The notes under the pieces were generated by a model. That model saw only the letters and a program-made list of their open reading frames with translations, was not told the DNA's origin and made no database searches. A program made the position numbers and the translations under genes. From an uncultured Aquimarina sp. (GTDB lineage Bacteria; Bacteroidota; Bacteroidia; Flavobacteriales; Flavobacteriaceae), in contig CANLEM010000001.1 in the NCBI GenBank assembly GCA_947489685.1, positions 558,001 through 622,000 on the forward strand: 64,000 bases of DNA, written 5' to 3'. This document shows positions 52,513 through 61,175 of the stretch, piece after piece. Positions within the stretch are counted from its first letter, which is position 1; every line of letters begins with the position of its first letter.

Positions 52513-53100
52513 ATGGGAAATACCAAAGTGCATCCTGATCAGAAATATATTAATGCTCTTTTGCAGAATGATACTGTGATCTTGGGTGAGATTTATCAGA
52601 AATTTGCTCCAAAAGTAATCGGGTATATTAAAAATAATAGTGGAGATGAATCCAGAGCTCAGGATATTATTCAGGAAACTTTAATTACTATTTATAAACA
52701 AGCAAAAGAGAAAGGGCTCCAGCTTACTTGCCCTTTTGATGCTTATTTTTTTCTGTTGTGCAAGCGTAAATGGATAAACGAATTAAAAAAATCAACCAAT
52801 AAAGAGGTAACAATTAATGAGGGTATTGTATCTATAGATGACGAGAGCGCTCGTTTTGCCGAAGAAACAGAGCTTTTTAATGCGAAGAACGAGCTGTTTA
52901 GCGAGATGTTTGATCAATTGGGTAAAGCGTGTAAAGAATTATTGAAGGCAACTTTTACTATAAAATCTATGGAAGAAGTTGCACAAAAATTGGGACAATC
53001 ATATGGGTATGTTCGAAAAAAGAAATCTTTATGTATTGGTCAATTAACTCAATTAGTTCAAAATGCTCCTAAGTTTAATCAACTAAAGAATTTGTTATGA
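52513..53100 (+). CDS. ECF-like RNA polymerase sigma factor
   Basis: A 195-residue sigma-70 family protein from the ATG at 52513; the frame extends 99 bp upstream, but that part overlaps the promoter of the divergent gene. Region 2 is visible in KVIGYIKNNSGDESRAQDIIQETLITIYKQ with the following KRKWINELKK, and region 4 in TIKSMEEVAQKLGQSYGYVRKKKS. There is no region 3. The next gene overlaps the stop as ATGA and encodes a membrane protein, the usual partner position for an anti-sigma factor. Two promoters of ECF type are close by. Confidence 0.88.
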   Translation: MGNTKVHPDQKYINALLQNDTVILGEIYQKFAPKVIGYIKNNSGDESRAQDIIQETLITIYKQAKEKGLQLTCPFDAYFFLLCKRKWINELKKSTNKEVTINEGIVSIDDESARFAEETELFNAKNELFSEMFDQLGKACKELLKATFTIKSMEEVAQKLGQSYGYVRKKKSLCIGQLTQLVQNAPKFNQLKNLL

Positions 53101-53837
53101 CCCCAGAAGAAAAATACGAATTGTTTGAAAAATATTGTAGCCAAGAGCTTTCTAATGATGAGAAATCTGCGCTACAAAAGCTGATTGATGCAGATAAAGC
53201 TATTGATAAAGAATTGAAACTATATCAGGATCTGCATACTCATCTGAATGCGAATTTCACTACAGAAAAACAAAAAAAGGAATTAGAAAATAACCTTAAA
53301 GAAATTGGAGATACATACTTTTCAAAAAAATCTACAAAGAAAGCATCAAAAATTATAAAAATGCCTGTATGGGCATATGCAGCTGCGGCCAGTATTGCTA
53401 TTGTATTTGGAGTATATTTTTTAAATCAGGGTAGCCCGGTTTATAATGATTATGCAAACATACCTGAGTTAGCTATTGCAGAACGAGGAACTTCTGCCGA
53501 AGAAATTAAAAAAGCCGAAAATGCTTTTAACTCAAAAGAATATGCGGAAGCCGAAAAATATCTTTCCGAATTGATATCTCAAGATGTAAATAATACAGAA
53601 TATCAATTTTATTATGGAATTACTTTATTGGAGCAGGATAAATATGATGCTTCGACCAAAGTTTTTCAGAAGATACATCAAGGAAATTCGATTTATAAAT
53701 ACAAAGCTATTTGGTTCGAAGCCTTAAGTCATTTAAAGAGAAAAGAATATGCTCGATGTTCAAAATTGCTAAAAACACTTCCAGTAGATGCCGAAGATTA
53801 TCAAATAGCCCAAGAATTATTAAAAAAACTTGATTAA
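53097..53837 (+). CDS. Single-pass membrane protein with TPR domain, probable anti-sigma partner
   Basis: A 246-residue protein. The cytoplasmic N-terminal part (about 1-88) begins EEKYELFEKYCSQELSNDEKSALQ, similar in style to the N-terminal helix region of Bacteroidota anti-sigma proteins. One membrane helix (about 91-110) follows, and then a periplasmic TPR region (about 130-245). It is translationally coupled to the sigma gene (ATGA). Inference: it holds the sigma factor and senses an envelope signal through the TPR domain. No zinc-binding HxxxCxxC motif is present. Confidence 0.8.
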   Translation: MTPEEKYELFEKYCSQELSNDEKSALQKLIDADKAIDKELKLYQDLHTHLNANFTTEKQKKELENNLKEIGDTYFSKKSTKKASKIIKMPVWAYAAAASIAIVFGVYFLNQGSPVYNDYANIPELAIAERGTSAEEIKKAENAFNSKEYAEAEKYLSELISQDVNNTEYQFYYGITLLEQDKYDASTKVFQKIHQGNSIYKYKAIWFEALSHLKRKEYARCSKLLKTLPVDAEDYQIAQELLKKLD

Positions 53838-53966
53838 TTCAATGTTGATATGTATCCAGAAGTGTTAATTAACAATGTTTTTGGTGTAAAAAATCTTAAA
53901 ATTATGTAATTTATTAGGTACCATCCCCACTAATTTTTCGGATCATAAAATTAAATACGTAAGGTT

Positions 53967-54254
53967 ATGGATACAATTGATAAAATACAGCATATCGAAA
54001 AAGAACAAATTAAATTTTTGCATTTTCCGCATCAAGAAGTGTTGAGCAATAAAAAGAAAAAGAAAGATCGATATAGAAAATTAAGAAGAGCATTGAGTTT
54101 AGGGAATCTGGAGCATGTAAAAGTGAAAATCCTCTTTGCCGATGATGAAGGAGCCAAAGAAGTAGAAACTACAGTTTGGGGAATTACAGAAAAATCCGTG
54201 ATTCTTAAACAATCTACGGTTATTCCTCTAGAACGAATTATCACCATACAGTAA
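53967..54254 (+). CDS. Conserved small protein of unknown function
   Basis: A 95-residue soluble protein with a basic central part (NKKKKKDRYRKLRRAL) and a C-terminal beta region (VETTVWGITEKSVILKQSTVIPLERIITI). The style, with a basic patch followed by a small beta-domain, resembles a nucleic-acid-associated protein, but no family is recognised. It lies alone between the sigma/TPR pair and tatD. Confidence 0.75.
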   Translation: MDTIDKIQHIEKEQIKFLHFPHQEVLSNKKKKKDRYRKLRRALSLGNLEHVKVKILFADDEGAKEVETTVWGITEKSVILKQSTVIPLERIITIQ

Positions 54255-54308
54255 AGGAGGGCTAAATTCTTATACCAAAAAGTATAAAAAATGCGCGCAA
54301 AATTTAAT

Positions 54309-54316
54309 TACTTTTG
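54309..54316 (+). promoter_or_regulatory. Bacteroidota -7 promoter element abutting the tatD start
   Basis: TACTTTTG followed by CGGC and the tatD ATG at 54321. A transcript starting at the usual distance from this element would begin at or near the A of the ATG, so the mRNA is probably leaderless. Confidence 0.6.
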
Positions 54317-54320
54317 CGGC

Positions 54321-55109
54321 ATGATACTTACCGATACACATACACATATTTATAGTGAATCTTTTGAAGAAGATCAAGATCAAATGATGCAACGCGCCAT
54401 TGCAGCGGGTGTAACCCGCTTTTTTGTGCCTGCAATAGACTCTACCTACACTAATGCTATGTATGATATTGAGTCTAAATATCCGGATCACGTTTTTTTG
54501 ATGATGGGTTTACACCCAACTCATGTTAAAGAAGGTTATAAAGAAGAGCTTAAACATGTCGAAGAAGAATTAGACAAACGTCTTAATGGAAATGCAGGTA
54601 AAACGTTTTATGCTGTAGGTGAGATCGGAATAGATCTCTATTGGGATAAAACCTTTTTGCCAGAACAAAAAGAAGCTTTTCGATACCAAATACAATTAGC
54701 TAAAAAATATAAACTACCTATTGTTATTCATTGCAGAGAATCTTTTGAAGAGATTTTTGAAGTGTTAGAAACTGAAAAAGGTGAGGATTTATTTGGGATT
54801 TTTCATTGTTTTACGGGTACCATAGAAGATGCACATAGAGCTATCGGTTATCAAATGAAATTAGGGATAGGAGGAGTGGTTACTTTTAAAAACGGTAAAA
54901 TCGATAAATTTTTGGATCAAATATCTCTTGATCATATTGTTTTAGAGACAGATGCACCGTATTTGGCACCTACGCCATATCGAGGGAAAAGAAATGAGAG
55001 CTCCTATATAATGAATGTTCTGAAAAAACTTTCAGAAATATACCAAAGACCAATTGAAGAAATTGCCGCTATAACTACTCAAAATTCCAAAGATATATTC
55101 GGAGTTTAA
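54321..55109 (+). CDS. tatD: TatD-family metal-dependent hydrolase (DNase-like)
   Basis: A 262-residue TIM-barrel hydrolase from the ATG at 54321; an upstream in-frame ATG at 54291 precedes the promoter element. Metal ligands are visible in DTHTHIY, VGEIGIDLYWD, VIHCRE, FHCFTG and ETDAPY. Such enzymes act on DNA (3'-5' exonuclease) or D-aminoacyl-tRNA-like substrates. Followed 35 bp later by the asparaginase gene. Confidence 0.94.
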   Translation: MILTDTHTHIYSESFEEDQDQMMQRAIAAGVTRFFVPAIDSTYTNAMYDIESKYPDHVFLMMGLHPTHVKEGYKEELKHVEEELDKRLNGNAGKTFYAVGEIGIDLYWDKTFLPEQKEAFRYQIQLAKKYKLPIVIHCRESFEEIFEVLETEKGEDLFGIFHCFTGTIEDAHRAIGYQMKLGIGGVVTFKNGKIDKFLDQISLDHIVLETDAPYLAPTPYRGKRNESSYIMNVLKKLSEIYQRPIEEIAAITTQNSKDIFGV

Positions 55110-55144
55110 AATAAATTGTGATTTAAATTTTGTTCATTTGCCCT

Positions 55145-56179
55145 ATGAGCAACATATCAAACATACTTCTGATTTATACCGGTGGTACCATAGGTATGAT
55201 CAAAAATTTCGAAACCGGAGCATTGGTGGCTTTTGATTTTGATAAACTATTATTAAAAATCCCAGAACTCAAGCTTCTGGATTGTACAATAGATACTACT
55301 AGTTTTGATGAGCCTATTGACTCATCAGATATGAATGTGGACCGATGGAAGGAATTAGGTCATATTATAAATAGTAATTATGAAAAATATGATGGCTTTG
55401 TAGTATTGCATGGTAGTGATACGATGTCCTATACGGCATCGGCAATAAGTTTTATGTTTGAAAACCTTGCAAAACCCATCATTTTTACAGGATCTCAATT
55501 GCCTATTGGTGACCTTCGAACGGATGCCAAAGAGAATTTGATAACAGCGGTTCAGATTGCCGCTTTGCAGAAGAAAGGAAAACCAGTCATAACAGAGGTG
55601 GGACTCTATTTCGAATATAAATTGCTTAGAGCCAATAGAACGACAAAGATTAATGCAGAACATTTTGAGGCGTTTCAATCCCTTAATTATCCATCACTGG
55701 TAGAGTCGGGAGTGCACCTTAAAGTAAATACCTCATTTTTACGAGCCGTAAACCGACGAAAAAAAATGGTATACCATACACATTTTGATAATAATATAGT
55801 GGTCATTAAAATGTTTCCGGGTATAAATGAGGGCATATTAAAAGGTATTTCTTCATTGCCCGAAATAAAAGGTGTTGTTTTAGAAACGTATGGATCTGGA
55901 AATACAACTACAAAAAAATGGTTCATAGATATGCTGGCCGCTTTAATTAAGAAAGGAATTCCGGTGATAAATGTTACACAGTGTGCTGGGGGAAGTGTCG
56001 AAATGGGGAAGTATGATACCAGTGTTGCCTTAAAAAAAGCGGGTGTTATCTCGGGAAAAGATATAACTACTGAAGCAGCTATTGCCAAATTGATGTATTT
56101 ATTAGGAGAAAATTTGCCTCTTAAAGTGCTTAAAACCATATATGAAACCTCTTTACGCGGCGAAATGTCAGAAAATTAA
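55145..56179 (+). CDS. ansA: Type I (cytoplasmic) L-asparaginase
   Basis: A 344-residue amidohydrolase that turns asparagine into aspartate and ammonia. The first catalytic Thr is in IYTGGTIGM and the second in VLHGSDTMSYTA; the Lys of the triad is in GDLRTDAKEN. No signal peptide, so cytoplasmic. The start is the ATG at 55145, four bases after TTCATTTG (55133-55140), a near match to the -7 element, again suggesting a leaderless transcript. Confidence 0.95.
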   Translation: MSNISNILLIYTGGTIGMIKNFETGALVAFDFDKLLLKIPELKLLDCTIDTTSFDEPIDSSDMNVDRWKELGHIINSNYEKYDGFVVLHGSDTMSYTASAISFMFENLAKPIIFTGSQLPIGDLRTDAKENLITAVQIAALQKKGKPVITEVGLYFEYKLLRANRTTKINAEHFEAFQSLNYPSLVESGVHLKVNTSFLRAVNRRKKMVYHTHFDNNIVVIKMFPGINEGILKGISSLPEIKGVVLETYGSGNTTTKKWFIDMLAALIKKGIPVINVTQCAGGSVEMGKYDTSVALKKAGVISGKDITTEAAIAKLMYLLGENLPLKVLKTIYETSLRGEMSEN

Positions 56180-56246
56180 CGCCTCAAATTTTATTGCTTA
56201 ACATTTTTTTTGTTATTTGCCCATCCCATTTTTTGGGGGAAAACCG

Positions 56247-56334
56247 AGAGAGGTGGCCGAGTGGTCGAAGGCGCACGCCTGGAAAGTGTGTATACGTCAA
56301 AAGCGTATCGAGGGTTCGAATCCCTTCCTCTCTG
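56247..56334 (+). tRNA. tRNA-Ser (anticodon GGA)
   Basis: An 88-nt cloverleaf with acceptor AGAGAGG / CCTCTCT, discriminator G, D-arm GGCCGAGTGGTCGAAGGC, and anticodon loop CTGGAAA giving GGA at 56281-56283. The long class II variable arm (ATACG/CGTAT) is typical of tRNA-Ser, and the T-loop is TTCGAAT. CCA is not encoded. It stands alone between ansA and exbB. Confidence 0.95.
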
Positions 56335-56416
56335 CATTATTATCAAAATTTTAATAGATTTTGTAATATTTTTATATCTTTAACCCTTTAACTAATTAAA
56401 ATTAAGAATCAGCGCA

Positions 56417-57220
56417 ATGAAAAGATTATTTTCTATTCTGGCAATCACAGCGGTAATGGCTTTTGGAAACTTACAAGCGGCTACTGCACCTGCCCAGTTA
56501 TTAACGGCTAATGTGCAATTATTAATTGCTCCTATAACAACGACAACAGTACAAGATGATGTAGCATCCGATACTGCAGATGATTTAACATTTCATCAAA
56601 ACCTTAAAAAACGTTTTATTGAAGGTGGACCTGAATTTATGGGTATCGTACTTTTATGTTTGATATTAGGTCTTGCGATTGCAATTGAAAGAATTATCTT
56701 TTTGAATCTTTCTACTACAAACACCAAAAAACTACAACAAAATGTTGAAGACGCTTTAAATAGTGGTGGTGTTGAAGCAGCAAAAGAAGTTTGTAGAAAT
56801 ACAAAAGGACCTGTAGCTTCTATCTACTATCAAGGACTTGATAGAGCAGACGAAAGCATTGATGCTGCCGAAAAAGCTGTTGTAGCTTACGGTGGTGTAC
56901 AAATGGGTCAATTAGAGAAAAATGTATCATGGGTATCATTATTTATCGCTCTAGCTCCAATGCTTGGATTTATGGGTACGGTAATTGGTATGATCCAGGC
57001 ATTTGATAAGATTGAAGCAGCTGGAGATATGCAGCCTTCACTTGTAGCAGGTGGTATTAAAGTAGCACTTCTTACAACAGTATTTGGACTTATCGTAGCG
57101 ATTATCCTTCAGATTTTTTATAACTACATCGTAGCTAAAATCGATAGAATCGTTAATGATATGGAAGATGCATCGATTACATTAATCGATATGTTGGTAG
57201 CTTACAAAAACAAGAAGTAA
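56417..57220 (+). CDS. exbB: MotA/TolQ/ExbB proton channel protein
   Basis: A 267-residue inner-membrane protein. A hydrophobic N-terminus (possible signal peptide, 1-21) is followed by a first membrane helix (about 75-96), and the conserved pair of helices (about 165-185 and 210-235) in PMLGFMGTVIGMIQAFDKI and GGIKVALLTTVFGLIVAI. With ExbD it uses the proton gradient to energise TonB or related outer-membrane transport. The downstream membrane protein and four exbD genes follow on the same strand. Confidence 0.93.
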   Translation: MKRLFSILAITAVMAFGNLQAATAPAQLLTANVQLLIAPITTTTVQDDVASDTADDLTFHQNLKKRFIEGGPEFMGIVLLCLILGLAIAIERIIFLNLSTTNTKKLQQNVEDALNSGGVEAAKEVCRNTKGPVASIYYQGLDRADESIDAAEKAVVAYGGVQMGQLEKNVSWVSLFIALAPMLGFMGTVIGMIQAFDKIEAAGDMQPSLVAGGIKVALLTTVFGLIVAIILQIFYNYIVAKIDRIVNDMEDASITLIDMLVAYKNKK

Positions 57221-57346
57221 TTTATAAAGTTCAGGTTTTGTAACCTTTACTTAATAAACAGCCTACTTTAATATTTAAAAAATTAAACGAGGCCTTCTTG
57301 TAAGTTAATCAGAGTGCGGTAAGCATTCCAAATAAAAAATAGACAA

Positions 57347-57820
57347 ATGAAAATTTCTAAAATATTATCATATGTTGTACTAGGATTAGGTGTCTTAGGA
57401 GTGATCCTTTGGTATGTTATGAGTAGTTCAATCAGTAATTTGATGGACCAAAATGGAGTATCCGAAGCTAGAGAGCTTGATTTCGATCTTGCTGGCCCAG
57501 CGGTGTCTCCGTTATATAGTCTTACATTGATTATTTTTGTTATTACTATAGTAGCAACTTTGATCACTGTATTTTCAACATTAGCAAAAAACCCTTCAGG
57601 TCTTAAAAATACGGCTATCGGAATTGTTGCTTTCATCGTTGTTGTGGGAATTGGTTTTGCCATGGCAAAAGGAGTTGAAACTCCTTTAAAAGATGGAGGT
57701 GTACTTTCTGAAAGTGGATCTAAATGGGTAGGAACCGGATTATATGCATTTTATTTCCTGGCGGCAATCGCAGTAGGTTTAATGTTTTTCTCTGGAATTA
57801 AAAAACTAATAGGTAAATAA
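57347..57820 (+). CDS. Conserved membrane protein of the exb cluster
   Basis: A 157-residue protein with four hydrophobic segments (about 7-27, 55-80, 87-107, 128-150). No catalytic motif. It lies between exbB and exbD and ends 2 bp before the first exbD gene, so it is part of the same transcript. The place suggests an accessory role in the proton-channel complex (inference from position). Confidence 0.8.
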   Translation: MKISKILSYVVLGLGVLGVILWYVMSSSISNLMDQNGVSEARELDFDLAGPAVSPLYSLTLIIFVITIVATLITVFSTLAKNPSGLKNTAIGIVAFIVVVGIGFAMAKGVETPLKDGGVLSESGSKWVGTGLYAFYFLAAIAVGLMFFSGIKKLIGK

Positions 57821-57822
57821 TT

Positions 57823-58431
57823 ATGGCAAGAAGATCAGCACCAGAAGTAAATGCAGGATCTATGGCAGATATTGCATTCTTGCTTCTTATATTCTTCCTG
57901 GTTACTACTACTATTGAAACAGATAGTGGTATTAGCCGTAAGCTTCCTCCTCCTCAGGAAGATGAAGTAGAACCACCAATTTTGAAGGAGAAAAATATTT
58001 TTGTGGTAGAATTAAACAAAAATAATGACCTTTTGGTAGAAGAAGCTCCTATGGAGTTAGGGGATCTTCGTGAAGCTGCTGTTAAGTTTTTGGATAATGG
58101 AGGTGGTAAAGGCGAAGATGCCTGTAACCATTGTCAAGGGGCAAAGGATCCCTCGTCATCAGATAATCCTACCAAAGCTGTAATTTCTTTGCGTAATAAT
58201 AGAGAGACTAATTATGCTACTTATATTGCAGTTCAGAATGAACTGGTTGCAGCATATACTCAATTACGTAATAGAGAAGCACAACGTCAATATGGGAAAT
58301 CTTTCGAACAAATGGAGAAAGACCTTAAAGATGTTAATTATACAGGTAATAAAGAAAGCTTAAAAGAAGATATCAAGAAGATTCAGTTCTTGTTCCCAGA
58401 AAAACTTTCTGAGGCAGAACCGAAGAAATAA
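57823..58431 (+). CDS. exbD: ExbD/TolR-family protein, type 1, first copy
   Basis: A 202-residue bitopic protein. The membrane helix (about 14-32) begins MADIAFLLLIFF with the proton-path Asp16. The periplasmic domain is longer than in E. coli ExbD and contains an insertion with CNHC (DACNHCQGAK). The second copy at 59223 keeps it as CNYC, so the cysteines are conserved and may bind metal or form a disulfide. First half of a duplicated exbD pair. Confidence 0.92.
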   Translation: MARRSAPEVNAGSMADIAFLLLIFFLVTTTIETDSGISRKLPPPQEDEVEPPILKEKNIFVVELNKNNDLLVEEAPMELGDLREAAVKFLDNGGGKGEDACNHCQGAKDPSSSDNPTKAVISLRNNRETNYATYIAVQNELVAAYTQLRNREAQRQYGKSFEQMEKDLKDVNYTGNKESLKEDIKKIQFLFPEKLSEAEPKK

Positions 58432-58453
58432 GTAATAACAAAAATAGAATAAT

Positions 58454-58930
58454 ATGTCTAAGTTTAATAAGAAAAAAAGTGGTGAATTGCCAGCGATTTC
58501 TACAGCTTCATTGCCAGATATTGTATTTATGTTATTATTTTTCTTTATGGTGGCAACGGTAATGCGTCAAAATACTTTGATGATCGAAAATAAATTACCG
58601 GTGGCCGATCAAATAGAAAAGTTAGATAAAAAAGACTTGGTAATGTATATTTATGCAGGAAAACCAAGTTCTAGATATCGTGCAAGTGCAGGAAATCAAC
58701 CAAGAATTCAGCTTAATGATAAATTTGCAGATGTAAGTGAAATCAAAGCTTTTATTTTGGCGGAGCGCGCTTCTAAACGAGAAGAATTGATACCTTTCCT
58801 TACCACTGCTCTAAAAGTAGATGGAGATACCAATATGGGTCTTGTAGGAGATATCAAGAAAGAGTTACGAGAAGTACAAGCGTTGAAAATTAATTATACT
58901 ACCCGTACAGGAAGTGCATTAGACAACTAG
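58454..58930 (+). CDS. exbD: ExbD/TolR-family protein, type 2, first copy
   Basis: A 158-residue ExbD-type protein with membrane-helix motif LPDIVFMLLFFFMVATV and proton-path Asp22. It differs from the second copy (59859) at only about three residues, although many third-codon positions differ. It pairs with the type 1 protein 22 bp upstream. A terminator follows. Confidence 0.92.
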   Translation: MSKFNKKKSGELPAISTASLPDIVFMLLFFFMVATVMRQNTLMIENKLPVADQIEKLDKKDLVMYIYAGKPSSRYRASAGNQPRIQLNDKFADVSEIKAFILAERASKREELIPFLTTALKVDGDTNMGLVGDIKKELREVQALKINYTTRTGSALDN

Positions 58931-58973
58931 GATTTAGAGTAATCAGACTCGAAAATAATCTAATACATATATT

Positions 58974-59001
58974 AAATCCCGCTATTTAGCGGGATTTTTT
59001 T
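58974..59001 (+). terminator. Rho-independent terminator after the first exbD pair
   Basis: AAATCCCGCT / AGCGGGATTT with a 4-base loop and a T-tract (58974-59001). The rest of 58931-59222 holds no gene. The second exbD pair therefore needs its own promoter or read-through. Confidence 0.92.
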
Positions 59002-59222
59002 ATGCGTATTATTTTGTAATTGGCGTAATAGTGGCATGACAATTGTGAGTTTGATAATGATAACTGTGATCTATATCCTATAAACGATCAATATCTAACC
59101 CGCCAATGTATGATATTGAATAATAGATAAAGTTAGTATACAATTCTTCTACATAATTCATGTCATATATAGATGCAGTTTTTGATGCTGTAAGTAATTA
59201 TTAACTAAATATATCTATTCAT

Positions 59223-59831
59223 ATGGCAAGAAGATCAGCACCAGAAGTAAATGCAGGATCTATGGCAGACATTGCATTTTTATTACTCATATTTTTTTTG
59301 GTTACCACTACAATCGAAACCGATAGTGGTATCAGTCGAAAACTTCCAGCTCTAGAAAAGGAAAATAAAGTTCCGCCGGTAATCCGGGAGAGGAATATTT
59401 TTGTGGTAGAGCTCAACAAAAACAATGAATTGCTTGTTGAAGAAGCTCCAATGGAGTTAAAAGACCTTCGCGAAGCTGCTATCAAATTTTTAGATAATGG
59501 TGGGGGCACAGGTAAAGATGCGTGTAATTATTGTCAGGGAGATAAAGATGCTTCATTATCTGATAACCCCAATATTGCAGTAATCTCTTTACGAAATAAC
59601 AGAGAGACCAATTATGCTAGTTATATCGCTGTACAAAATGAACTAGTAGCTGCATATACGGCTTTACGCAATAGAGAAGCGCTAAGGGACTATGGGAAAT
59701 CTTTTGAACAAATGAAAGAAGATCTTAGAGACCCTAATTATCCGGGAGATGAGGAGAGCCTTAGGGAAGACATTAAAAAAATACAATTTAAGTTTCCTGA
59801 GAAGTTATCCGAAGCAGAACCAAAGAAATAA
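59223..59831 (+). CDS. exbD: ExbD/TolR-family protein, type 1, second copy
   Basis: A 202-residue paralogue of the protein at 57823. The first 35 residues are identical, including Asp16. The periplasmic part differs mostly in the proline-rich region (KLPALEKENKVPP against KLPPPQEDEVEPP) and around CNYC. This pattern suggests duplication followed by selective change of the periplasmic part, perhaps for a different outer-membrane partner. Confidence 0.92.
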   Translation: MARRSAPEVNAGSMADIAFLLLIFFLVTTTIETDSGISRKLPALEKENKVPPVIRERNIFVVELNKNNELLVEEAPMELKDLREAAIKFLDNGGGTGKDACNYCQGDKDASLSDNPNIAVISLRNNRETNYASYIAVQNELVAAYTALRNREALRDYGKSFEQMKEDLRDPNYPGDEESLREDIKKIQFKFPEKLSEAEPKK

Positions 59832-59858
59832 ATATTCATTTTTAAACAAATAATTTAT

Positions 59859-60335
59859 ATGTCTAAGTTTAATAAGAAGAAAAGTGGTGAATTACCGGCT
59901 ATCTCTACAGCATCATTACCAGATATCGTATTTATGTTGTTATTTTTCTTTATGGTGGCAACGGTAATGCGTCAAAATACGTTAATGATAGAAAATAAGT
60001 TACCGATTGCAGATCAAATAGAAAAGTTGGACAAGAAAGACTTGGTAATGTATATTTATGCTGGAAAACCAAGCTCTAGGTATCGTGCAAGTGCCGGAGA
60101 TCAACCAAGAATACAGCTTAATGATAAGTTTGCAGATGTAAGCGAGATCAAGGCTTTTATTTTGGCAGAACGCGCTTCTAAACGAGAAGAATTGATACCT
60201 TTCCTTACTACCGCTCTAAAAGTAGACGGTGATACCAATATGGGACTTGTTGGGGATATCAAAAAGGAATTACGCGAGGTACAGGCTCTAAAAATTAATT
60301 ATACCACCCGTACAGGAAGTGCAATGGATAATTAA
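59859..60335 (+). CDS. exbD: ExbD/TolR-family protein, type 2, second copy
   Basis: A 158-residue near-identical paralogue of the protein at 58454 (changes seen: V/I in LPIADQ, N/D in SAGDQPR, L/M in SAMDN). Its DNA has many silent differences, so the duplication is not recent and the protein is under strong constraint. Ends at a terminator. Confidence 0.92.
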   Translation: MSKFNKKKSGELPAISTASLPDIVFMLLFFFMVATVMRQNTLMIENKLPIADQIEKLDKKDLVMYIYAGKPSSRYRASAGDQPRIQLNDKFADVSEIKAFILAERASKREELIPFLTTALKVDGDTNMGLVGDIKKELREVQALKINYTTRTGSAMDN

Positions 60336-60375
60336 ATATTTAGAGAAAAGAGAATAAGATCTAATGTATGTATAA

Positions 60376-60402
60376 AATCCCACTAGGTAGTGGGGTTTTT
60401 TT
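60376..60402 (+). terminator. Rho-independent terminator after the second exbD pair
   Basis: AATCCCACT / AGTGGGGTT (one G-T pair) with a 4-base loop and a seven-T tract. Similar in sequence to the terminator of the first pair, as expected if it was duplicated with it. Confidence 0.9.
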
Positions 60403-60470
60403 ACGAATTACTTTTGTTTTTATAAAGTTTCTGTAATTTCTAAGGAAATAGATTTATTTTAGTGATCTCT

Positions 60471-61175
60471 ATGAAAAAAGTACTGATAATCATTATTTGC
60501 TGTTTGAATGCCGTTATCGGTTTGGGTCAGGAACCTGAGTCTGGTATTGGCAAAGAGAAAACTCTCGATTCTCTTTATCGAGAAGATCAGTTTTATATAG
60601 GTCTTACTTATAATTTAATTCTTAATAGACCAACAGACGTTAATCAATCTGGTTTTTCTGGAGGATTACATTTTGGTTTTGTTAGAGATATGCCTATTAA
60701 TAAAAGACGAAATGTTGCATTTGGTGTTGGATTGGGATATTCTTTAAATGTGTATAATCACAATTTATTGGTGGGCGAAGGAGATGCCGGAGAGAGTGTA
60801 TTTGGTAGTCTTAGAGGGATTGATTTTAATATCAATAGGTTTACTACGCATTTGTTTGAAGCTCCGGTAGAGTTTAGGTGGCGCACATCTACACCGGAAT
60901 CTCATAAGTTTTATAGAATATATACAGGCCTTAGGATGGGATATTTGTATTACTTTAAGTCTAACTTTAAAGGGGCAGATGGTGATGTAAGTCGTACAAA
61001 TGTAGATGAGTTAAATAGATTAAGGTTTGGTGCTACGTTTACCTTTGGCTGGAATACCTTTAACTTTCATTTTTATTATAGTCTAAATAGTTTGTTTTCT
61101 GGCGATGCCGTGATAGGAAATGAAAAAGTAGGGATTAATACAGCCAAAGTAGGGTTGGTGTTTTATCTTCTATAA
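60471..61175 (+). CDS. Outer-membrane beta-barrel protein (porin / PorT-like)
   Basis: A 234-residue exported protein from the ATG at 60471 (a GTG at 60462 adds three residues). Signal peptide MKKVLIIIICCLNAVIGLGQ; the rest shows alternating hydrophobic/polar strands with Gly and aromatic girdles (GGLHFGFVRDM, AFGVGLGYSLNVY, YYSLNSL), ending in a barrel-type strand. This fits the outer-membrane beta-barrel family that includes PorT-like proteins in flavobacteria. Being next to the exbD genes may mean a shared envelope role. Its stop overlaps the next, convergent gene by 6 bp. Confidence 0.8.
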   Translation: MKKVLIIIICCLNAVIGLGQEPESGIGKEKTLDSLYREDQFYIGLTYNLILNRPTDVNQSGFSGGLHFGFVRDMPINKRRNVAFGVGLGYSLNVYNHNLLVGEGDAGESVFGSLRGIDFNINRFTTHLFEAPVEFRWRTSTPESHKFYRIYTGLRMGYLYYFKSNFKGADGDVSRTNVDELNRLRFGATFTFGWNTFNFHFYYSLNSLFSGDAVIGNEKVGINTAKVGLVFYLL

